This document shows, piece after piece, positions 33,502 through 39,211 of a stretch of 39,211 nucleotides of DNA (the first letter of the stretch is position 1; each line of letters opens with the position of its first letter). A program made the translations under genes and the position numbers. A model generated the notes under the pieces. The model was given only the letters and a program-made list of their open reading frames with translations. It ran no database searches and was not told where the DNA came from. The stretch is from Opitutia bacterium Tous-C1TDCM (lineage in GTDB: Bacteria > Verrucomicrobiota > Verrucomicrobiia > Opitutales > Opitutaceae): NCBI GenBank assembly GCA_002288455.1, contig NEUS01000024.1, positions 1 through 39,211 of the forward strand. Direction: 5' to 3'.

Positions 33502-35304
33502 TCAGAGATTTCCTTTCTTCAGCTCGGCGAGCAGGTAGTCGCTGGCGCGCCACGCGAGCGCCATGATGGTGAGCGTGGGATTCTTGTCGGCGTTGGAGCA
33601 GAACGGGCCGCCGTCGGTGACGAACAGGTTCTTCACGTCCCAGGTCTGGCACCATTGGTTGGTGACGGATTTCTTCGCGTCGGCGCCCATGATCGTGCCG
33701 CCGACTTCATGGATGATCTTGCCGCCGGGCTCGATCGCCTTGGCGCCGTCGGTCTGGGGCTGGGCGCGGACCTTGCCGCCCATCGCCTCGATCATTTCGG
33801 CGAACGTTTTCTGCATGTGCGCGGCCTGCCGCGTCTCGTGCTCGGACCACTTCCAATGGAAACGCAGCACCGGGATGCCGTACTTGTCCTTCACCTTCGG
33901 ATCGAGGTCGCAGAACGAATCGTCGTTCGGGATCATCTCGCCGCGGCCGGCGAAACCCATGAACGAACCGTAGTAGCGGCGCGCGTCCTCCTTGAATTGG
34001 CGGCCGTAGCTGCCGTTGGTGAAACTGTCCATGCCCGCACCCGTGCTCAGCCCCGGCATCTGCCGGCCGCTGCCGAATTCGATGTGGTAGCCGCGCGCGA
34101 AGCCGAGCTTGCCGGCGAGTTGCTCCTTGTAGAGCCACCACGGCACGTAGGCGTGGTTGCCGCCGGCGCCGTCCTCGTTGTGCAACGGCAGGTTTTCCAA
34201 AGCCGGGATCTGGCCGCCGAGGCCGGCGCCGACCGTATCCATGATGTACTTGCCGACGAGACCGGAGGAATTCGCGAGGCCGTTCGGGAAACGCGCCGAC
34301 TTCGAATTCAGCATGATGCGCACGGACTCCGCGGAACTCGCGGCGAGCACGACGACCTTGCCTTTGACGCGGTGCTCCTGGCCCGTGGTTTTGTCGAAGT
34401 AGATCACGCCCGTGGCCTTGCCGTTGTCGTCGAGCGTGACCTCGCGGGCCATCGCGTTGGAGACGATGTCGAGGTTGCCGCTCGCGAGCGCCGGCGGCAG
34501 ATGGACGGTCGTGGATTGGTAATTGGCCTTGATCGAGCAGCCGCGGCCGCAGGGCGTCGCCCAGAAGCAGGCTTGGCGCGCGCGCATCGCGTCGGCGAGC
34601 AGGCGCTGCGCCTTCGGATTGTTCGGGTGGATCTTCTTCGGGAGGACGTCGGCGTCCTGCTTTTCGCTCAGCACCGCGCGGTGGATCGGGATGACGGGGA
34701 TGCCGAGCTTCTTGACGCGGGCGCGGGCGAGCTGCTCGCCGGCGCGCAGAATCGGCGGCGGCTGCAGGCAACCGGCCGGCGAGTCGGGCGTGTTTTCCAG
34801 GCCGTTGTTGTCGCCGTAAACGCCGATCAGCATCTCGACCTTGTCGTAGTACGGGGCGACATCCTCGTAGCTCAGCGGCCAGTCGAAGCCGAGGCCGTCG
34901 CGCGTGTGCGGTTTGAAATCGTAGGGTCCGTTGCGCAGCGAGATGCGGCCCCAGTGGTTGGTCCGGCCACCGAGCATGCGCGCGCGCCACCACCAGAATT
35001 TCCGCGTCGGGTCGTCGGACGCGCTCGTGTACGGCTCGCCGGGCACTTCCCAGCCGCCGTCGATCGTCGAATCGTAGAAACCGAAGGGTTTGTCCGGCGT
35101 CGATTGCCCGCGCAGCGGCGCCTGGTTGTTCGTCTGGAACATCGGCGTCTCCTTCACCGGATCGTAGTTCCGGCCGGCCTCGAGCATCAGCACCTTCGCG
35201 CCCTCCATCACGCAGGTGTAGGCGGTCTGGCCGCCGGCGGCGCCGGAACCGACCACGATGACGTCGTAGCTGGGTTGGGTTTTCGAAGACGGGATGTGGG
35301 CCAT
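33502..35304 (-). CDS. GMC-family FAD oxidoreductase (sugar/alcohol dehydrogenase large subunit)
   Basis: A 600-residue flavoprotein. The FAD-binding Rossmann motif VVGSGAAGGQTA is at about 21-32, with LMLEAGRNY, RMLGGRTNHWGR and a GMC C-terminal half holding HEVGGTIMGADAKKSVTNQWCQ and NPTLTIMALAWRASDYL (the His and Asn of the active site). It would oxidise the hydroxyl group of a sugar or alcohol and pass electrons to a membrane acceptor. There is no signal peptide of its own, which fits export with the Tat-bearing small subunit downstream. The ATG at 35304 (MAHIPSSK) is chosen over an upstream extension. Confidence 0.92.
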   Translation of the reverse strand: MAHIPSSKTQPSYDVIVVGSGAAGGQTAYTCVMEGAKVLMLEAGRNYDPVKETPMFQTNNQAPLRGQSTPDKPFGFYDSTIDGGWEVPGEPYTSASDDPTRKFWWWRARMLGGRTNHWGRISLRNGPYDFKPHTRDGLGFDWPLSYEDVAPYYDKVEMLIGVYGDNNGLENTPDSPAGCLQPPPILRAGEQLARARVKKLGIPVIPIHRAVLSEKQDADVLPKKIHPNNPKAQRLLADAMRARQACFWATPCGRGCSIKANYQSTTVHLPPALASGNLDIVSNAMAREVTLDDNGKATGVIYFDKTTGQEHRVKGKVVVLAASSAESVRIMLNSKSARFPNGLANSSGLVGKYIMDTVGAGLGGQIPALENLPLHNEDGAGGNHAYVPWWLYKEQLAGKLGFARGYHIEFGSGRQMPGLSTGAGMDSFTNGSYGRQFKEDARRYYGSFMGFAGRGEMIPNDDSFCDLDPKVKDKYGIPVLRFHWKWSEHETRQAAHMQKTFAEMIEAMGGKVRAQPQTDGAKAIEPGGKIIHEVGGTIMGADAKKSVTNQWCQTWDVKNLFVTDGGPFCSNADKNPTLTIMALAWRASDYLLAELKKGNL

Positions 35305-35399
35305 GGGAAAACGGGGTCGCGGGGTTGGGGAAACGACGCGCCGAACATCACGCACCCGGTTTCGGAAATGCAACCGGCATTTCGCGAATTGCCGCCGCT

Positions 35400-36164
35400 T
35401 CAAGCGAGCGCCGCCAAAAACTCCGCGCGCGTTTCCATGTGCGGGTTGTGTCCCGCACCGTCCACCGTGCGGATCTCGGCCCGCGGGAAATGCGCGCGGA
35501 TCGCCGCGTGGTCCCCGGCCTCGATGTAATTGGATTTACCGCCCGCGATGAACCGCACCGGACCGTCGTAACGGTCCGTTGGCGCGAGGGAATTCGCTTC
35601 CATCGCCGGCAACGCCGCCGTGAGCACCGGCAAATTGATCTGCCAGTACCAAGCGCCGGCGTCGTTGCGTTCCAGATTGGTCGTGAGGAATTTTCGCAAA
35701 GACCAACTCGGCACCCGCGCCTCGAACCGCAGCTCGGCCTCGGCCCGCGAACGCAAATCCGCCAGCACCAATTCGTTCATCGCCGCGAAACTCTGCCGGT
35801 GGCCGGGCCAGAAATATCCCTTCGGGGCAATGTCCACGACGGTGAGCCGGGCCACGCGTTCCGGCCGCCGGCACGCCAGCAGCATCGCGACTTTGCCGCC
35901 CATGCTGTGCCCCATGATCTCCGCGGTCGCGATCCCCTGCCCGTCCAGCCACGCGACGACGTCGTCCAGCATCGCCTCGTACGTCATGGGCTCCGCGTGC
36001 GGCGAAGCGCCGTGATTCCGCAGATCGAGCGCGAACACGTGGCGCTGCGCGGCGAGGTCGCGCCCGACCGTTTGCCAATTCCGCGAGGAACCGAGCAACC
36101 CGTGGAGCACGACGAGCGGCGGCAGGCCCGCGCCGCCGAGATCGCGAAAGGAAAGAGAAACCAC
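35400..36164 (-). CDS. Alpha/beta-fold hydrolase (YbfF-like esterase)
   Basis: A 254-residue serine hydrolase. The oxyanion-hole HGLLGSSRNW, nucleophile S87 in GHSMGG, and C-terminal catalytic H239 in GAGHNPHME are visible; the RFIAGGKSNYI block resembles the YbfF family of short-chain esterases. The substrate is unknown. The GTG at 36164 is taken as the start because the fold begins there; an ATG at 36248 would add 28 mostly basic residues. It is divergent from mutS and lies 95 bases upstream of the GMC gene on the same strand, perhaps one operon. Confidence 0.85.
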   Translation of the reverse strand: MVSLSFRDLGGAGLPPLVVLHGLLGSSRNWQTVGRDLAAQRHVFALDLRNHGASPHAEPMTYEAMLDDVVAWLDGQGIATAEIMGHSMGGKVAMLLACRRPERVARLTVVDIAPKGYFWPGHRQSFAAMNELVLADLRSRAEAELRFEARVPSWSLRKFLTTNLERNDAGAWYWQINLPVLTAALPAMEANSLAPTDRYDGPVRFIAGGKSNYIEAGDHAAIRAHFPRAEIRTVDGAGHNPHMETRAEFLAALA

Positions 36165-36262
36165 GCAGCGCGAATGCCAGACTCGGCCGCGGCGTTGCCA
36201 GCCTTTTTCCGCTGCCGGCTTGCGTCGCCGCACGCGGCGCTCTGGCATCGGGGTTTCCGACC

Positions 36263-38824
36263 ATGTCCGAAGCCAAGCTCACCCCGATGATGCAGCAGTA
36301 CTTCGAGGTGAAGCGCGGCCTCCCGCGCGACACGCTCCTGCTCTTCCGCCTCGGCGATTTCTTCGAGCTGTTCTTCGACGACGCCGTCACCGCGTCCAAG
36401 CTCCTCGGCCTCACGCTGACGAAACGCCAGGAAACGCCGATGGCCGGCCTGCCCGCCCACGCCGTCGACAACTACGTTTCCAAACTGCTCGCCGCGGGGA
36501 AGAAAGTCGCCCTCTGCGACCAGGCCGAACCCGCCAAGGCCGGCAAACTCGTCCGCCGCCAGCTCACGCGTATCCTCTCCCCCGGCACGACCCTCGCCGC
36601 CAACCAGCTCGACGCCGCGCGCAACCACTACCTCGCCGCCCTCGCCTGCGACAAACACGGCCTCCACGCCGCCTGGCTCGATCTCTCGACCGGCGAATTC
36701 AAGGTCGCGACCGACCCGCAGCCGGCCAATTTGCTGCCCGTCCTCACCGCCTTGAATCCGGCGGAAATCCTCGTGACGGAGGGCGAACGCGAACGCTGGG
36801 CCGCCGCCCCGCACGACCAGACCGCAGTGCACGCGCTGCATGCGTTCTGCGCCGACCGGCTCGTGTCCGAACTTCCCGGATACCACTTCGACGCCGCGAC
36901 GGGCGGCAAGACCGTGATGGACGCCCTCGGCGTCCTCAACCTCGAGGGCTTCGGCCTCGCGCCCGGCCACGCCGGCCTCGGCCCCGCCGGCGCCCTCGTC
37001 CACTACGCGACGGAAAACCTCTGCGCCAAACCCGAGAACCTCCGCGGCCTGCAGGAATACCGCAGCGCCCGTACCTTGCTCCTCGATCCCGCGACGCTGC
37101 GAAATCTCGAGATCTTCGCCTCCACCCGCGGCACCCGTGAAGGCTCGCTGCTCCAGGCCATCAACCGCACCGCCACGCCGACGGGCGCCCGCCTGCTCGA
37201 ACGTTGGCTCGCCGCCCCGACCCTTGATCTGGCGGAAATCCGGCGCCGCCAAACCCTCGTCGGCGAACTGCTCCGCGAGCCGCGCCGCCTCGCCGAATTG
37301 CACGAAGCCCTCGGCGCCGTGCGCGACATCCCGCGCATCTTGGGCCGACTGCAAAACCGCCTGCGCAACCCGCGCGAACTCGGCGGCGTCCGCGACACCC
37401 TCGCCCAGATCCCCGCCATCCGCACCACCTTGGCCGGCATTGATTCGGGCTCTCAACTCTCAGCTCTCAGCTCTCAGCTCCAAGAATTACCCGAACTTCG
37501 TCAGCTCCTGACCTCCGCGCTGGCCGACGAACTCCCCAACGACCTCGCCGACGGCAACTACATCCGCGGCGGCTACGACGCCGAGCTCGACCGCCTGCGT
37601 TCGCTCACCTCGAACAACAAGACTTGGCTCTCCGACCTCGAGCGCACCGAGCAGGAACGCACCGGCATCCGCAGCCTGAAGGTCAGGTTCACGAACAATT
37701 TCGGGTACTACATCGAAATCACCAAGGCCAACCTCCACCTCGTGCCCGCCGACTACATCCGCCGGCAGACGACGGTCGGCGGCGAACGCTACGTGACCGA
37801 GGCCCTTAAGCTTAAGGAAAAGGAAATCTTCCACGCCGAGGAAAACGCCCTCGCCCGCGAGCTGGAGCTCTTCAACGCCCTGCTCGCCCGCGTCCTCGAC
37901 GAATCGCTCGCCCTTTCCCGCACCGCCGAGGCCCTCGCGGAACTCGACGTCCTGATCGGCTGGGCCCTGCTCGCCCGCGAATGGGATTACTGTCGGCCCG
38001 AGCTCGACGACGGCGACGTCCTTGAAATCACGGAAGGCCGCCACCCCGTCGTCGAACAGATGCTGCGCAGCCTCGACGCGCCCGCCGCCCGCGGCGGCAA
38101 TTCCGGTTTCGTGCCCAACGACACGGTGCTCGCCTGCGACGACGCCCAGATCGCCCTGCTCACCGGTCCCAACATGGCCGGCAAATCGACCTACATCCGG
38201 CAGGTCGCGCTCATCACGTTGATGGCGCAGATCGGCTGCTGGACTCCGGCCAAGGCCTGCCGCGTCGGCCTCGTCGACCGCATTTTCTCCCGCGTCGGCG
38301 CCAGCGACGATCTCGCCCGCGGCAACTCGACCTTCATGGTCGAGATGAACGAGACCGCGAACATCCTCAACAACGCCACCGACCGCTCCCTCATCATCCT
38401 CGACGAGATCGGCCGCGGCACCTCGACCTACGACGGCCTCTCGATCGCCTGGGCCGTCGTTGAGCACCTGCACCGCGCCCCCGAACGCGGCCCGCGCACG
38501 CTCTTCGCCACGCATTACCAGGAACTCACGCAGCTCGACAAACACCTGCTGCGGCTGCGCAACTTCTCCGTCGCGGTGAAGGAATGGAACGACGACATCG
38601 TCTTCGTCCGCCGCGTGATTCCCGGCGCCGCCGACCGCAGCTACGGCATCCAGGTCGCTCGCCTCGCCGGTCTGCCGCTCAGCGTCATCGACCGCGCCAA
38701 GACCATCCTCGCGAAACTCGAAAGCGACGACACTGCCGTCACCTTGCCCGCCGCCCCGGCCGCCAAGCCGAAGAAGAAAATCACCGTCGCCCCGACCGAC
38801 GATTCGCAGCTCAACCTGCTGTAG
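36263..38824 (+). CDS. mutS: DNA mismatch repair protein MutS
   Basis: An 853-residue MutS that binds mismatches and starts repair. The mismatch wedge is the F-x-E motif F33-F34-E35 (GDFFELFF; most MutS proteins have FYE). Then come connector and lever domains, a clamp region with RFTNNFGYYIEITKANL, and the ATPase with Walker A GPNMAGKST (K641), LIILDEIGRGTSTYDG and LFATHYQEL. The C-terminus (DDSQLNLL) ends in a hydrophobic tail. A five-unit heptamer repeat encodes about residues 396-408 in the lever region and stays in frame. No mutL is nearby. Confidence 0.97.
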   Translation: MSEAKLTPMMQQYFEVKRGLPRDTLLLFRLGDFFELFFDDAVTASKLLGLTLTKRQETPMAGLPAHAVDNYVSKLLAAGKKVALCDQAEPAKAGKLVRRQLTRILSPGTTLAANQLDAARNHYLAALACDKHGLHAAWLDLSTGEFKVATDPQPANLLPVLTALNPAEILVTEGERERWAAAPHDQTAVHALHAFCADRLVSELPGYHFDAATGGKTVMDALGVLNLEGFGLAPGHAGLGPAGALVHYATENLCAKPENLRGLQEYRSARTLLLDPATLRNLEIFASTRGTREGSLLQAINRTATPTGARLLERWLAAPTLDLAEIRRRQTLVGELLREPRRLAELHEALGAVRDIPRILGRLQNRLRNPRELGGVRDTLAQIPAIRTTLAGIDSGSQLSALSSQLQELPELRQLLTSALADELPNDLADGNYIRGGYDAELDRLRSLTSNNKTWLSDLERTEQERTGIRSLKVRFTNNFGYYIEITKANLHLVPADYIRRQTTVGGERYVTEALKLKEKEIFHAEENALARELELFNALLARVLDESLALSRTAEALAELDVLIGWALLAREWDYCRPELDDGDVLEITEGRHPVVEQMLRSLDAPAARGGNSGFVPNDTVLACDDAQIALLTGPNMAGKSTYIRQVALITLMAQIGCWTPAKACRVGLVDRIFSRVGASDDLARGNSTFMVEMNETANILNNATDRSLIILDEIGRGTSTYDGLSIAWAVVEHLHRAPERGPRTLFATHYQELTQLDKHLLRLRNFSVAVKEWNDDIVFVRRVIPGAADRSYGIQVARLAGLPLSVIDRAKTILAKLESDDTAVTLPAAPAAKPKKKITVAPTDDSQLNLL
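37450..37484. repeat. Heptamer tandem repeat inside mutS
   Basis: Five in-phase 7-nt units, CTCTCAA then CTCTCAG three times and CTCCAAG, within the mutS coding sequence. They encode a Ser/Leu/Gln-rich stretch (about residues 396-408, SQLSALSSQL) unlike the surrounding sequence. The units resemble the GTTGAAA/TTGAGAC heptamers around the ilvD-rdgB terminator. Confidence 0.85.
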
Positions 38825-38862
38825 CCTCCGGCCCCGTCCTTCTGCCAAACTCAGAAGTTGGA

Positions 38863-38928
38863 ACCACGGATTCCACGGAGGTCACGGATTGGGTTCGGGA
38901 CATCCGTGCCCTCCGTGAAATCCGTGGT
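38863..38928. repeat. 27-base inverted repeat built of 9-nt units after mutS
   Basis: Arms 38863-38889 and 38902-38928 are complementary at 25 of 27 positions around a 12-base loop. Each arm is three variants of a 9-nt unit (CCACGGATT, CCACGGAGG, TCACGGATT). A-rich rather than T-rich sequence follows on the plus strand, so it is not a standard terminator for mutS. Confidence 0.85.
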
Positions 38929-38962
38929 CAAAAAATCCGGTTCCTTAAACTCCGGAATCCGC

Positions 38963-39211
38963 TCAACGCGCCAGCGGCAACGCCAGCAACCGCGCCGCGT
39001 CGATCATCCGGCGGTCGTTCGTGAACAGCGGTCCGGCGTCGAGATTCGCGAAGGTCGCGAGGTGGATCGCATCGAGGGTGCGCAGCGGCACCATCGGGTG
39101 CACGCGCGCGATCATCTCGGCCGCCTCGCGCACGACGACGCCGTCGAGTTCGATCAATTCGACGGCGTCCTCGAGCAGGTGGATTTCGAAGAGTTGCCAA
39201 ACCCGTTGCCG
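38963..39211 (-). CDS. PIN-domain protein, VapC-like toxin (5' end outside window)
   Basis: The last 82 residues of a gene that continues past the right edge. It is predicted to be a PIN-domain endoribonuclease of the VapC toxin type: LRTLDAIHLATFANL holds a conserved acidic residue of the PIN active site, and GPLFTNDRRMIDAARLLALPL matches the usual C-terminal T-N/D-D pattern. A VapB-like antitoxin would be expected just upstream, beyond the window. It is convergent with mutS, and the hairpin repeat lies between them. Confidence 0.8.
   Translation of the reverse strand, partial: RQRVWQLFEIHLLEDAVELIELDGVVVREAAEMIARVHPMVPLRTLDAIHLATFANLDAGPLFTNDRRMIDAARLLALPLAR

Noticed and set aside
37450-37484. 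CRISPR-like or minisatellite array
   Set aside because: Units are only 7 bases with no spacers and no cas genes, so these are short tandem repeats.
38863-38928. Rho-independent terminator of mutS
   Set aside because: The hairpin is followed by an A-run on the plus strand and by no T-run on the minus strand; the arms are built of tandem 9-nt units, so it is better described as a repeat.

Overview
This 39.2 kb window is GC-rich, tightly packed chromosomal DNA. Gene content points to a Gram-negative, outer-membrane-bearing heterotroph: a TonB-dependent receptor, an ExbB-ExbD-TonB set, a lipoprotein, a heptosyltransferase-type GT9 enzyme, a GMC dehydrogenase with a small subunit, a ThuA-domain protein and a fused chorismate mutase/prephenate dehydratase. 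The style of several proteins suggests Verrucomicrobiota, possibly Opitutales. That placement is an inference from recognition, not from a search. No rRNA, CRISPR array, prophage or insertion sequence was seen, and no gene-free stretch exceeds 300 bases.

Layout. 1-3358: a TonB-dependent receptor on the minus strand with its terminator. 3527-9521: a ligase-associated DNA repair cassette on the plus strand, made of an MBL-fold exonuclease fused to an ATP-dependent DNA ligase, an Lhr-core helicase and a PdeM-type metallophosphoesterase. A DUF3108 protein and a GT9 glycosyltransferase follow with overlapping or nearly overlapping reading frames. A convergent alkyladenine glycosylase (Mpg) lies next, then an MFS transporter and a PfkB kinase. 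14132-14705 is rplU-rpmA with a strong terminator. 14819-15940 holds a small membrane protein and a receiver protein without an output domain. 15933-17950 is scpB-pheA (minus). 18087-19703 is an orphan oligopeptide-binding lipoprotein. 19706-21498 is a HipBA toxin-antitoxin unit behind an array of four operator-like palindromes. 21613-23313 is ilvD.

23418-26419 (minus) carries rdgB, a ThuA-domain protein and a sigma-54-dependent response regulator, with a site-2-protease homologue divergent at 26524. A tRNA-Ala(GGC) at 27400-27475 precedes the ExbB-ExbD-TonB operon. 29825-32619 is a PfkB kinase-tmk-holB operon. 32843-36164 (minus) has a GMC oxidoreductase with a Tat-type small subunit and an alpha/beta hydrolase. 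36263-38824 is mutS, and a truncated PIN-domain gene runs off the right edge.

DNA maintenance is a recurring theme (Exo-Lig, Lhr-core, PdeM, Mpg, RdgB, MutS, Tmk, HolB, ScpB). The most unusual features are: (1) the exonuclease-ligase fusion in the repair cassette; (2) a family of short-period tandem repeats, mostly 7-nt units and in two places 9-nt units paired as inverted repeats, which sit between genes and also invade coding sequence, inside mutS and at the stop codon of rdgB; (3) the regularly spaced operator array in front of hipB.
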